Shown one piece after another: positions 10,942 through 20,345 of a stretch of 64,000 nucleotides of DNA (the stretch's first letter is position 1; each line of letters begins with the position of its first letter). The stretch comes from Altererythrobacter sp. (GTDB lineage: Bacteria > Pseudomonadota > Alphaproteobacteria > Sphingomonadales > Sphingomonadaceae). Made by a program: the position numbers and the translations under genes. The notes beneath the pieces are model-generated. The model was not told where the DNA came from and did not search any database. It was given only the letters and a program-made list of their open reading frames with translations. Location of the stretch: NCBI GenBank assembly GCA_023260985.1, contig JALRKY010000080.1, positions 25,976-89,975 of the forward strand, in the 5' to 3' direction.

Positions 10942-12015
10942 ATGTCAGCAAGCGCAGGCCAATCAGCAATGAGCGAATCTCCTAACCATGCAACTCTGCG
11001 CCCGCTGGCGCTGGTGCGCTGGCTATATGTTGTCGCAGCAATGGTAGTGGTGATCGTGGCTGTCGGAGGGATCACCCGCCTGACGGAGAGCGGGCTTTCG
11101 ATCACTCAGTGGAACCCGGTCACTGGCGTGCTTCCGCCAATCGGCGAGGCGGCTTGGCAGGCCGAGTTCGAACTTTACCGCAAGACGCCCGAGTATCTCT
11201 ACGAAGCGGGGCCAGCCGGAATGACGCTGGCCGATTTCAAGTTCATTTTCTTCTGGGAATGGTTTCACCGCCTGATCGGTCGGCTGATCGGGCTAGCCTA
11301 TGCGCTGCCGCTGGCATGGTTCTGGATCAAAGGTGCGATCCCGCAGGGATACAAGCCGCGCCTGCTGGCGCTGCTGGCGCTGGGGGCACTGCAAGGTACC
11401 TTCGGCTGGCTGATGGTGCGTTCGGGACTGAGCGGGCAGATGACCGATGTCAGCCACTTCTGGCTTTCGATCCACTTGCTCACGGCCTTCTTCACACTTG
11501 GCGGGTTAGTGTGGACAGCGCGCGACCTGCAAGCGCTGGCGCAAAACCCCACCGCGCAGCCCGCACGGTTGACCGGCCCGTCATTGATCGTTGCCCTGGT
11601 GCTGTTCGTGCAATTGTTGCTGGGCGCTTGGGTGGCTGGGCTCAATGCAGGCCATGCCGCTTATGACTGGCCATTGATGAATGGGGAGTTTTTCCCTCAG
11701 CCCGATCTGTCGCGTGGATGGGCGTGGGCGCTGACTCACGATCCCTTCCTGCTCCATTTCCTGCATCGCTGGTGGGCCTGGGTCGCTGTGGGCGCGCTCA
11801 TCTGGCTGGCGCGTCGAGTGCGCAAGGCCGAGCGCAGCGCCTCGATCGCGATCCACAGCGCTTTCGGCGTGATGGTGATACTCGGCATCGCCACCGTGCT
11901 GACCGAGGTATCGCTTTGGGTGGCGGTGGCGCACCAGTTGACCGGCGCGCTGCTGGTCGCGAGCGTTGCCTGGGGCATGCATGCCGATGGGCGGCGAAGG
12001 GTCCTTTACGCGTGA
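10942..12015 (+). CDS. ctaA: Heme A synthase (COX15/CtaA)
   Basis: GGITRLTESGLSITQWNPVTGVLPP...EFFWEWFHRLIGRLIG-like region, QGTFGWLMVRSGL...: CtaA motifs; start could also be 10969. Confidence 0.92.
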   Translation: MSASAGQSAMSESPNHATLRPLALVRWLYVVAAMVVVIVAVGGITRLTESGLSITQWNPVTGVLPPIGEAAWQAEFELYRKTPEYLYEAGPAGMTLADFKFIFFWEWFHRLIGRLIGLAYALPLAWFWIKGAIPQGYKPRLLALLALGALQGTFGWLMVRSGLSGQMTDVSHFWLSIHLLTAFFTLGGLVWTARDLQALAQNPTAQPARLTGPSLIVALVLFVQLLLGAWVAGLNAGHAAYDWPLMNGEFFPQPDLSRGWAWALTHDPFLLHFLHRWWAWVAVGALIWLARRVRKAERSASIAIHSAFGVMVILGIATVLTEVSLWVAVAHQLTGALLVASVAWGMHADGRRRVLYA

Positions 12016-12329
12016 GCGCGCTGATCTGGTGCCCCTTTCCCGATCGGGACAGCGCCCGCGCGGCGGCCCAGACACTGCTCAACGAGAAACTGGTAGCTTG
12101 CGTGAACCTGCTCGGCCCGATTGAATCGATTTTTGACTGGCAAGGTGAGCGGAGCAGCGCCGCGGAAATTGGCGTGCTGTTCAAGACCGATGAGGGCTTG
12201 CTCGATCGCGCGATCACTCGTTTGGAAGTGCTGCATCCCTATGATACGCCAGCCATTCTCGGCTGGCGCTGTGATTCCGCTGCAGGAGCAACGCGCGCCT
12301 GGCTCGGCCTGTTGGGTCAGGGAGATTAG
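12012..12329 (+). CDS. cutA: Divalent-cation tolerance protein CutA
   Basis: AAQTLLNEKLVACVNLLGPIESIFDWQGE...LFKTDEGLLDRAITRLEVLHPYDTPAIL; GTGA overlap with ctaA stop. Confidence 0.9.
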   Translation: MSALIWCPFPDRDSARAAAQTLLNEKLVACVNLLGPIESIFDWQGERSSAAEIGVLFKTDEGLLDRAITRLEVLHPYDTPAILGWRCDSAAGATRAWLGLLGQGD

Positions 12330-12337
12330 GGATTGGA

Positions 12338-13048
12338 ATGTGGTCGCGCCGCTCCGCCTTGGGTGCGATGGCAGGGATGGCGTTGACAAGCCTTGCCGGG
12401 TTAGCTCGGGCCGCAGACGGCCTGCGGTTGCCGCAAGTACCGATGCGGTTGGCACGGCGGCTCATACGAGAATTTCAGGATGGCGATAAGATTCTTGTTG
12501 AACGCGAATGGCTCGTAAACTTTTCCATGCGCCCTGGGGGGATCGCTGTCGACGGGCGCCAACTCCATGCCTATGTCCAGGCGCCGCCGCGCATCGTGGC
12601 CATCGCCGAGATTGAGCGAAATCGTTCTACTGAGGGCCTGTTTCCGATCCTGCTCGACAGCACGGGCATGATCGCTTCAGTCGGGCCGTCAGAAGCTTAT
12701 GGGGACGTTGATGCCGCCGTGCGGGCGGCCGAGCAGATCTTTGCCCGTGCTGCGGTTTCGGAATCGGAGTCAAAGACGCACAGGCGCCTCCTAGCGCAAT
12801 TGCAGCAGGCGGGAAGCTCGATGCTCGACCAAATGCCGCGCGACCTGTTTTTCCCGCGTCGGCTTGCTCTGCATGAAACCCGCCCGCTGGCCCTGCCCGA
12901 TGGCACGACTGGCGAATTCGAACTGGTTTACACGGCGCAAACCACCCCGGGCGCGGCATGGCTCGATCGAGCCGAGCGGCGGGTCACGACCCGGCTGGCA
13001 GGCAGCGAGAGATTCTCGTCTGAGACGTGGAGCCTGGCCGAAACCTGA
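12338..13048 (+). CDS. Hypothetical exported protein
   Basis: MWSRRSALGAMAGMALTSLAGLARA Tat/Sec-like signal; no family recognised. Confidence 0.5.
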   Translation: MWSRRSALGAMAGMALTSLAGLARAADGLRLPQVPMRLARRLIREFQDGDKILVEREWLVNFSMRPGGIAVDGRQLHAYVQAPPRIVAIAEIERNRSTEGLFPILLDSTGMIASVGPSEAYGDVDAAVRAAEQIFARAAVSESESKTHRRLLAQLQQAGSSMLDQMPRDLFFPRRLALHETRPLALPDGTTGEFELVYTAQTTPGAAWLDRAERRVTTRLAGSERFSSETWSLAET

Positions 13049-13226
13049 TCCTGTCTGAGGTGCATGGTATTATTTTACCTCCTCCGAAAAGCGCGGTTTT
13101 GCTTGACTTGCGCGTCTCCAAACGACATTTGCGCCGCGATCTCGCACCTGCGGCATTGCGCCGCGGGGAGGATTCGGGCCGGAGCGATGTCGCTGCAGCC
13201 CTATAGATATCTAGGAATATGAACCC

Positions 13227-13706
13227 ATGAAGGCGCTCAGCAAGCAGACCCGGTCCGTGAAGCCGGCCGAGGTCGAAAAGAAATGGCACCTGATCGATGC
13301 CGACGGCCTGGTTGTAGGCCGCGTCGCGACAATCATCGCCAATATCCTGCGCGGCAAGAACAAGCCGAGCTACACCCCGCATGTCGACTGCGGCGACCAC
13401 GTCATCGTCATCAATGCCGACAAGGTGAAGTTCACCGGTCGCAAGATGGCCGACAAGGTCTATTACAAGCACACCGGCCACCCGGGCGGCATCAAGGAAA
13501 CGACTCCCGCCAAGGTGCTGGAAGGCCGCTTCCCCGAGCGTGTGCTTGAAAAGGCAGTCGAACGCATGATCCCCCGCGGCCCGCTTGGCCGCCAGCAGAT
13601 GAAGGCGCTGCATCTCTATGCCGGCACCGAGCACCCGCATGACGGCCAGAAGCCCGAAACGCTCGACGTCGCTTCCATGAATCGCAAGAACAAGGTCACC
13701 GCATAA
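13227..13706 (+). CDS. rplM: Ribosomal protein L13
   Basis: [58 protein letters not shown]. Confidence 0.97.
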   Translation: MKALSKQTRSVKPAEVEKKWHLIDADGLVVGRVATIIANILRGKNKPSYTPHVDCGDHVIVINADKVKFTGRKMADKVYYKHTGHPGGIKETTPAKVLEGRFPERVLEKAVERMIPRGPLGRQQMKALHLYAGTEHPHDGQKPETLDVASMNRKNKVTA

Positions 13707-14227
13707 TGGCTGACGAAACCAACAACGAAACGGTCACCGATCTGGCCGAGCTCAAGACCATCGCCGGCGACGCCCCTGAAGGTGACGCAGCGGTGATCGC
13801 CGTTGCCACTGCACCGCTGCGCGAGCAGGAGCTCGACGCGCACGGCCGCGCATATGCCACTGGCCGCCGCAAGGACGCAACCGCACGCGTGTGGCTGAAG
13901 CCCGGCGCCGGCAAGGTCATCGTCAACGGCCGCGAGCAGGAAGTTTACTTCGCGCGCCCGACGCTGCGCCTCGTCATCGACCAGCCTTTCGCGATCACCG
14001 ATCGCCAGGGCCAGTATGATGTCGTCGCGACAGTCAAGGGCGGTGGCCTGTCGGGTCAGGCAGGCGCCGTGAAGCACGGCATCGCTCAGGCGCTGAGCAA
14101 ATATGAACCGGCCCTGCGGTCGACGGTTAAGGCCGCCGGCTTCCTCACCCGCGACAGCCGCGTGGTTGAGCGCAAGAAGTACGGCCGGGCCAAGGCTCGC
14201 CGCAGCTTCCAGTTCTCGAAGCGCTGA
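13706..14227 (+). CDS. rpsI: Ribosomal protein S9 (N-terminally extended)
   Basis: [28 protein letters not shown]...[25 protein letters not shown]; start overlaps rplM stop. Confidence 0.97.
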   Translation: MADETNNETVTDLAELKTIAGDAPEGDAAVIAVATAPLREQELDAHGRAYATGRRKDATARVWLKPGAGKVIVNGREQEVYFARPTLRLVIDQPFAITDRQGQYDVVATVKGGGLSGQAGAVKHGIAQALSKYEPALRSTVKAAGFLTRDSRVVERKKYGRAKARRSFQFSKR

Positions 14228-14250
14228 TCCTTTCGGCTCTTCGGCACCCA

Positions 14251-14283
14251 AAAGAGGGCGGTCCTGCGGGGCCGCCCTTTTCG
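14251..14283 (+). terminator. Intrinsic terminator after rpsI
   Basis: aaagaGGGCGG tcctgcgggg CCGCCCttttcg stem-loop with T run between convergent genes. Confidence 0.75.
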
Positions 14284-14305
14284 TTTGTAGCGTGGAAACC
14301 GCGAG

Positions 14306-15058
14306 CTAGGGGTGGAAGTCGCGCGATTCGACGGAGATGGCGCCTGAGGAATCGATCCGCAGCACATTGTACGAAGGCGGGGCATTGTGCCGCAGCCGGG
14401 TCGAGAGCGTGCCCGCACCGATCATTCGCATCGCCTGGTTGTCGCGCGAGCGCACCTGATCGAACGGGAAATGGACATGGCCCGAAAGGACCGCGCTGGC
14501 CCCTGCCGCCGCCAGCTTTGCGAAGGCCATGTCGCCGCGGATCGTCGGGTTCTTGCGCCCATCCGCTTCAGCCAGCAACGGGTGGTGGCACGCGACCAGC
14601 TTCGGCCGAGGATCTGGGCGCAGGGCCTCAAGCCGCGCCAATGCCGCATCGAGATTGCGGCGTGTCACTACCCCGTCGGACCACGGCCAGCGCATCTGCG
14701 CGGGCACGTTTGTATCGAAAGGCACAATCAGCGCATGGTCGAGCGCGATCTCCGCGCCGACGGCCCGCTCCAACGCACCGAAACGGGCATAGGGTCGACG
14801 AAACCGCTCCCACGGGTTGTAATAGGGCATGTCGTGATTGCCCGGCTGCAGCATCACCGGCACGCCCAGGCTTGCAAACCATTCGGCCGCTTCAGCATAT
14901 TGCCGATGAGTAGCGCGCTGCGTCAGGTCGCCAGTGCAAATCAGTGCATCGGGCCCTTCCGCATCCACCGCCGCTTCGAACCATGCCATTGCCGCGCGGT
15001 CCTCGACCCCGAAATGGGTATCGCTGAAATGGAACAGGATCGAAGTATTTTCCGGCAT
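14306..15058 (-). CDS. Metallophosphoesterase (3',5'-cyclic nucleotide phosphodiesterase-like)
   Basis: FSDTHFG...CTGDLTQ...PGNHD...CHHPLL...GHVH motifs of calcineurin-like phosphoesterases. Confidence 0.88.
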   Translation of the reverse strand: MPENTSILFHFSDTHFGVEDRAAMAWFEAAVDAEGPDALICTGDLTQRATHRQYAEAAEWFASLGVPVMLQPGNHDMPYYNPWERFRRPYARFGALERAVGAEIALDHALIVPFDTNVPAQMRWPWSDGVVTRRNLDAALARLEALRPDPRPKLVACHHPLLAEADGRKNPTIRGDMAFAKLAAAGASAVLSGHVHFPFDQVRSRDNQAMRMIGAGTLSTRLRHNAPPSYNVLRIDSSGAISVESRDFHP

Positions 15059-15101
15059 GGAGCAGGCGCCTAGCACATCTACCCTTTGAAGGAAGTGTCT
15101 G

Positions 15102-15386
15102 TCAGATTCGCCCGGTGAGGATTAGCCACGCCGCCAGTGCGTTGAGCACCGTGTAAATCAGATAGGCCCAGGCCAGCCCGGGCCAACCGTTAGCGGCGAG
15201 CATGAGCGCCGCAAGCAGGATCAGGAATTCGGTGAGCAGCGTCAGCCGACCGCCAAGCATGTGCACGAACCACGGCACATGCCCCGGCAGCGGGTGGCGG
15301 CTTTCGAGCACCGCCTTATGCAGCGCGAAGTTGCCGATGCCCAGCAGGAAGATGATCGCGATCGCCACAATTATATTATTGCGCAA
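15102..15386 (-). CDS. Small membrane protein, hypothetical
   Basis: 94 aa with three hydrophobic segments. Confidence 0.55.
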   Translation of the reverse strand: MRNNIIVAIAIIFLLGIGNFALHKAVLESRHPLPGHVPWFVHMLGGRLTLLTEFLILLAALMLAANGWPGLAWAYLIYTVLNALAAWLILTGRI

Positions 15387-15574
15387 ACGCCGGTCGATGG
15401 GAAATGGTTGTTCATCGGGCCTTGTCGATCATCGGTCCGAACTCTGCATCGCCGGTCGAACCTTAGTGCACCGCTGTCGAGCTAAGGCTGCACCTGCGAG
15501 CTGATGACCGTAGTTTTCATCTCGCGGCAAGGCCCCCCTCCCCCTTCTGGAGGTCGCTGCGAATGGAGGAAATT

Positions 15575-15883
15575 ATGTTGAAGTCCGCACTTGCGGCAGC
15601 AAGCCTCGGTGCTCTGCTCGCAACCGCCCCCGCGGTTGCCGGCGAACAGGATGGCCGGTCGATTCACGTGACCTACGGCGATCTAAACCTCGCTGCTGCC
15701 GCCGGGCAAGACCGGCTCGAAGGGCGCATCGTCCGGGCTGCGCGCAAGGTTTGCGGCGTGGGATCACCCACAACCCGCCCGCGCCAAATCGGCACGGCAC
15801 AGCGCAACTGCATGGCCGCCGCCATGAAAAGCGCGCACAGTCAGATGGCCGACGCGATCGACGAACAAAAGCTGGGCGCCTGA
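15575..15883 (+). CDS. UrcA family protein
   Basis: Signal peptide then SIHVTYGDLNLAAAAGQDRLEGRIVRAARKVCG...; GGAGGA RBS. Confidence 0.8.
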   Translation: MLKSALAAASLGALLATAPAVAGEQDGRSIHVTYGDLNLAAAAGQDRLEGRIVRAARKVCGVGSPTTRPRQIGTAQRNCMAAAMKSAHSQMADAIDEQKLGA

Positions 15884-15920
15884 CCCGGCATTACTGACTG
15901 CACCCCCTGTGCAGGCTTGC

Positions 15921-15960
15921 GGCCTGAGCCCTTTCCAGTCCCGGGGCTCGGGCCGCTTCT
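15921..15960 (+). terminator. Probable terminator after the urcA-family gene
   Basis: GGCCTGAGCCC ... GGGCTCGGGCC 11-bp stem followed by gcttcttta. Confidence 0.5.
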
Positions 15961-16001
15961 TTATCTGCAATCTGTGGGGTCGCCCCGGAAAACGCCGCGA
16001 C

Positions 16002-16748
16002 TCAGCGGCCGGCCATCGCCTTGACCTTGGGGAGATAGGTGCGGCCGATCCGCAAGGCATCGCCGCATTCGAGCTCCGCCGACCAGACGCCCAGCCCGTC
16101 ATGCCTGAGGCCTCGGATGTGATCCTTGCGCAGGATGGTCGAGCGGTGAATGCGGATGAATTGGTCCGGGTCGAGCCGCTGTTCGAGGCCCGCAATCGTT
16201 TGCAGCAGCAGATAGCTGCGACCGCCATCGTTCTGGTCGCCGACGAACAGGCGAACATAGTCGCGTTCCGCATCAATGCGGCACACTTCGCTCACCGCAA
16301 TCCGCAGCAGCTCGGAACGATGCGGCACCCATAGTTCCTCGAGCCATTCGCTCTCGCTGCTGCGCGGGTTTCCGCGCCGCGCCACGGCGCGTTCGATCGC
16401 GCGTGCCAGGCGGTCTGCGGCCACAGGTTTTAGGACATAGTCGATAGCGTCGAGATCGAATGCCTCGACCGCAAAATTGTCATGCGCAGTCACGAAGATC
16501 ACCGCCGGCGGATTGTCCTTGCGGGCCAGCTCGCGCGCGACACCCAGCCCATCGAGTTCGGGCATGGTCATGTCCAGCAGCACGAGATCGGGCAACAGGG
16601 CATCGATCAGGCGCAGCGCCGCCGCTCCGTCGCTCGCTGTACCTACGACACTGATCGAGCCAAGCTCGGCGCAGATCACCTGGATGCGCTCAACGGCCAG
16701 CGGTTCATCGTCGACAATCATCGTTCTCAATGGAGACTCAGATTGCAT
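16002..16748 (-). CDS. LytTR-type response regulator
   Basis: REC domain (MIVDDEPLAVERIQ...LPDLVLLDMTMPELDG...FVTAHDNFAVEAFDLDAIDYVLKPV) plus LytTR (RIDAERDYVRLFV...RIHRSTILRKDHI). Confidence 0.92.
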   Translation of the reverse strand: MQSESPLRTMIVDDEPLAVERIQVICAELGSISVVGTASDGAAALRLIDALLPDLVLLDMTMPELDGLGVARELARKDNPPAVIFVTAHDNFAVEAFDLDAIDYVLKPVAADRLARAIERAVARRGNPRSSESEWLEELWVPHRSELLRIAVSEVCRIDAERDYVRLFVGDQNDGGRSYLLLQTIAGLEQRLDPDQFIRIHRSTILRKDHIRGLRHDGLGVWSAELECGDALRIGRTYLPKVKAMAGR

Positions 16749-16752
16749 AGCT

Positions 16753-17988
16753 TCAGCCGTTGCGGGTCAAGGGTAGGCGAATTTCGGTGCGATATCCACC
16801 CGGCACCGCCCTCGATTCAAGCGTGACGTCGGGCCCGAAACGCGCTTCGATCCGGTCACGCACATTGGCAAGACCGATGCCGAAGCCCTTGCGCGCCGAC
16901 TCGGGCACGCCCGGGCCATCATCGCTGACGGTGATCACCAGCCGGCCGAACTCCTCACGCGCGGAAACGGTGATGGTGACCGGTCGGCTTACCGGCGAAA
17001 CGGCATATTTGACCGAATTTTCAACCAGTGGCTGCAGGATCATGCCGGGTACGCGGGCGTCGGCAAGATCGCGCGGAAGTTCGAAACTGCTGCGCAGCCT
17101 CTCTGGAAACCGCACCGCTTCGATCTCGAGGTAGAGCTTCTGCAAGTCGAACTCGTCTTCGAGCGGCACATCGCTAGTGGGATCGTCGGCCAGACTATGG
17201 CGATAGAAACGCGACATGGTCTGGATCATCTGCTCGGCGCGCTCCGCCTTGCCGGTCATGACCAGCGAAGAAAGTGAATTGAGCGTGTTGAACAGGAAGT
17301 GCGGATTGACCTGGTAGCGCAGTGAACGCAGTTCGGCAGCTTTGGCCGCATTGCGGAATTCCTGTTCGCGCCGCTCCGCAACGCGCGCCTTCTCACCCGT
17401 CAGTAAGGCGAGGTAGATTGCGCACCATGCCAGCATCATGAAGTAGCGGCTGAAGGCGATGTCTGTCAGCGAGCCGAGCGAGTCGAGAAAGCCCATTTCT
17501 TCCGGCTGGCCATCGGCCATCGATTCGCTTTCGGGGAAAAGGTTGCGTTCGGTTTCCGATGTGCCCCCAGATGCAGTGTCATGCGCAGTGGCAGTCGCTG
17601 CATTGCCGCCGTCGGTCACTCCGGCATCCTTCATTATGCGCTCGTTGATGAGGCGCTCCATCTTCACGTTCATGTCGGCGAAGACGACGGCGTTGATCTG
17701 CGCCAGCAGCAATGCAGCGGGCAGCGACAACACCAATGCGGCAGCGGTCTTCTTCCAAATGGCGCCCGCATCGAACAGGCGAAGCACCGCCCATAGCACC
17801 AGGGTGACCGCCATGCCGCCTAGCACGACGGCACCGCGTCGGACCATCATTTCGGGCGAATGGCCGATGCCGATGATCTCCCACCGCGCAGACGCGAGCA
17901 GGAAATACATCGCCCAAAGCACCACCACTGAAATCAGGACGGTACGAAAGGCGACCCTTGGCTGCGGCTTGGCTGAGGCTGTCGTCAT
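16753..17988 (-). CDS. LytS-type membrane sensor histidine kinase
   Basis: TM helices, then LRSLRYQVNPHFLFNTLNSLSSLV and GMILQPLVENSVKYAV...DDGPGVPE: His_kinase and HATPase domains. Confidence 0.92.
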   Translation of the reverse strand: MTTASAKPQPRVAFRTVLISVVVLWAMYFLLASARWEIIGIGHSPEMMVRRGAVVLGGMAVTLVLWAVLRLFDAGAIWKKTAAALVLSLPAALLLAQINAVVFADMNVKMERLINERIMKDAGVTDGGNAATATAHDTASGGTSETERNLFPESESMADGQPEEMGFLDSLGSLTDIAFSRYFMMLAWCAIYLALLTGEKARVAERREQEFRNAAKAAELRSLRYQVNPHFLFNTLNSLSSLVMTGKAERAEQMIQTMSRFYRHSLADDPTSDVPLEDEFDLQKLYLEIEAVRFPERLRSSFELPRDLADARVPGMILQPLVENSVKYAVSPVSRPVTITVSAREEFGRLVITVSDDGPGVPESARKGFGIGLANVRDRIEARFGPDVTLESRAVPGGYRTEIRLPLTRNG

Positions 17989-18050
17989 TACCAATGCCCC
18001 TTAACCCCGGAGGTCGCCCAAGGCCAATCCGTCGTCGGCTACGGAATGGT

Positions 18051-18070
18051 GTTCATCGAAAGTTCATCGA
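18051..18070. repeat. Tandem 9-bp direct repeat upstream of the histidine kinase gene
   Basis: GTTCATCGA-aa-GTTCATCGA, 11-bp period. Confidence 0.6.
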
Positions 18071-18088
18071 GTGACCAACGACGCGAAA

Positions 18089-19615
18089 TCACCCTCGCGC
18101 GAGCAGATTTTCCTTTGCAATCCGCTCTTTCCATTGCGCTGGAGCCAGTGTGTGGACATTGGTGCCCTGGCTGTCGACCGCAACGGTAACGGGCATATCC
18201 TTCACCGTGAACTCGTAGATCGCCTCCATCCCGAGATCCTCGAAAGCGACGACCTTGGCCTCCTTGATCGCGCGTGCGACGAGGTAGGCCGCGCCGCCCA
18301 CCGCCATCAAATAGGCGACCTTGAAGCGGCTGATCACTTCGACCGCATTGTGCCCACGCTCGGCCTTGCCGATCATCGCCAGCAGCCCGAGATCGAGCAT
18401 CATCTCGGTGAACTTGTCCATACGGGTGGCGGTGGTCGGGCCGGCCGGGCCCACTACTTCGCCCATCACCGGATCGACCGGGCCGACGTAATAGATCGCA
18501 CGCCCCTTGAACTCGACCGGCAGTTCCTCGCCCTTGTCGAGCATGTCCTGGATGCGCTTGTGCGCCGCATCGCGCCCGGTCAGCATCGCGCCGCTGAGCA
18601 GCAGTCGGTCGCCCGCTTGCCAGCTGGCGACTTCCTCGGGCGTGAGATGGTCGAGATCGACCCGCTTGGCCTCCTTGTCCGGCTGCCAGTGAACATCGGG
18701 CCACTGGTTGAGATCGGGCTGATCGAGATAGGCGGGGCCCGAACCGTCCATCACCACATGCGCGTGGCGGGTGGCGGCGCAATTGGGGATCATCGCCACC
18801 GGTTTGCCCGCGGCGTGGCACGGCCAGTCGAGAATCTTGACGTCAAGCACGGTCGACAGCCCGCCGAGACCCTGTGCACCCACGCCCATCGCATTGACCG
18901 CATCGAAAATGTCGATCCGCAGCTGCTCGATATCGTTCTGCGCGCCGCGCGCTTTCAGCTGGGCCATGTCGATCGGCTCCATCAGCGATTCCTTGGCGAG
19001 CTTCATGCAATGCTCGGCCGTGCCGCCAATGCCGACGCCAAGCATGCCCGGAGGGCACCAACCCGCGCCCATCGAAGGGATCTGCTCGACCGCCCAGTCG
19101 ACGATGTTGTCGCTGGGGTTCATCATCTTGAATTTCGACTTGTTTTCGCTGCCGCCGCCCTTGGCCGCAACGTCGATCGAAATCGTGTTGCCGGGCACCA
19201 TTTCGACCGACAGCACACAGGGCGTGTTGTCGCGCGTGTTCCGGCGAGTGAAAGCCGGATCTGCCAGGATCGAAGCACGCAGCTTGTTCTCGGGGTGGTT
19301 ATAGGCGCGGCGCACCCCTTCATCGACTACATCCTGCAGCGAACGCGCCGATTCGAGCCGGCATTGCTGGCCCCATTTGATGAAGACGTTGACGATGCCG
19401 GTGTCCTGGCAGATCGGCCGGTGCCCTTCGGCGCACATCCGGCTGTTGGTCAGGATCTGGGCGATCGCATCCTTCGCGGCCGGGCCTTGCTCGGCCTTAT
19501 AGGCCTCGCCCAGCGCGGTGATATAGTCCACCGGGTGATAATAGGAGATAAATTGCAGCGCATCCGCCACGGTCTCGATCAGATCGTCTTCGCGGATTGT
19601 GATCATGTCGCTCAT
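18089..19615 (-). CDS. Class I fumarate hydratase
   Basis: MSDMITIREDDLIETVADALQFISYYHP...GHRPICQDTGIVNVF...GAGWCPPGMLGVGIGGTAEH...GPAGPTTATRMD. Confidence 0.94.
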   Translation of the reverse strand: MSDMITIREDDLIETVADALQFISYYHPVDYITALGEAYKAEQGPAAKDAIAQILTNSRMCAEGHRPICQDTGIVNVFIKWGQQCRLESARSLQDVVDEGVRRAYNHPENKLRASILADPAFTRRNTRDNTPCVLSVEMVPGNTISIDVAAKGGGSENKSKFKMMNPSDNIVDWAVEQIPSMGAGWCPPGMLGVGIGGTAEHCMKLAKESLMEPIDMAQLKARGAQNDIEQLRIDIFDAVNAMGVGAQGLGGLSTVLDVKILDWPCHAAGKPVAMIPNCAATRHAHVVMDGSGPAYLDQPDLNQWPDVHWQPDKEAKRVDLDHLTPEEVASWQAGDRLLLSGAMLTGRDAAHKRIQDMLDKGEELPVEFKGRAIYYVGPVDPVMGEVVGPAGPTTATRMDKFTEMMLDLGLLAMIGKAERGHNAVEVISRFKVAYLMAVGGAAYLVARAIKEAKVVAFEDLGMEAIYEFTVKDMPVTVAVDSQGTNVHTLAPAQWKERIAKENLLARG

Positions 19616-19724
19616 CGAAGCTGTGCTCCTGTCGGTCGATTCAACCGCCCCATAGACGCGTGCTGCTCCTAGCGTCAAAGCGCTTGGCTGCAAGCACCGC
19701 AATCGCTAGAGCAGTTTGACGTAG

Positions 19725-19744
19725 TGTATTGTTTATGTAATACA
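19725..19744. promoter_or_regulatory. Candidate operator (copy 1)
   Basis: TGTATT-GTTTATGT-AATACA palindrome just downstream of TTGACG (19716) at the pcm-like promoter; 19/20 match to 51143-51162. Confidence 0.55.
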
Positions 19745-19757
19745 GCCGACGGAAATC

Positions 19758-20345
19758 ATGACCGAGACCAATATGCCCGCAGCCCGCAAGGCTATGATTG
19801 ACAGCCAGCTCCGCACCAGCGGCGTGAACGAGCCTTTCGTTCTCGCGCGCATGGGCGCGGTCGCGCGCGAGGATTTCGTGCCGGAAGGCGCGCGGGCGAT
19901 CGCCTATGTCGATCGCGCCGTGCCGCTTGGAAATGGCAAGCATCTCGCCGCCCCGCTGGTGCACGGCAGGATGCTTGCCGAAGCGCGCCCCGCCGCGAGC
20001 GACAGCGCGCTCGTAGTCGAAAGCGGATCGGGATATCTTGCCGAACTTCTACGGCCGCTGGTCGACTCGCTCGCCACGATCTCGTCGGACGAGATCGCCA
20101 AGGGCAAGCGCGGCCGCAAGAGCTATTCGCTGGTGCTGGTGGATGGCGCGATCGAGCAGCTTCCCGAATCGCTCGCCAAGCAGCTCGAAGAAAACGGCCG
20201 CATCGTCACTGGCATCGTGCAGCGGGGGGTAACTCGCCTCGCCGTAGGCCGCAAGGTTGCGAGCAGCGTCACTCTGCAGCCGGTTGCCGATATCGGCATC
20301 CCCGTGCTGCATGCGTTCAATCGCCCCAAGGAATGGAGTTTCTAA
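19758..20345 (+). CDS. Protein-L-isoaspartate O-methyltransferase-like protein
   Basis: MIDSQLRTSGVNEPFVLARMGAVAREDFVPEGARAIAYVDRAVPLG...; methylase core (VVESGSGYLAELL) looks degenerate. Confidence 0.82.
   Translation: MTETNMPAARKAMIDSQLRTSGVNEPFVLARMGAVAREDFVPEGARAIAYVDRAVPLGNGKHLAAPLVHGRMLAEARPAASDSALVVESGSGYLAELLRPLVDSLATISSDEIAKGKRGRKSYSLVLVDGAIEQLPESLAKQLEENGRIVTGIVQRGVTRLAVGRKVASSVTLQPVADIGIPVLHAFNRPKEWSF

Noticed and set aside
18071-19672. 533-aa plus-strand ORF
   Set aside because: Antisense shadow of fumarate hydratase with no recognisable domain.
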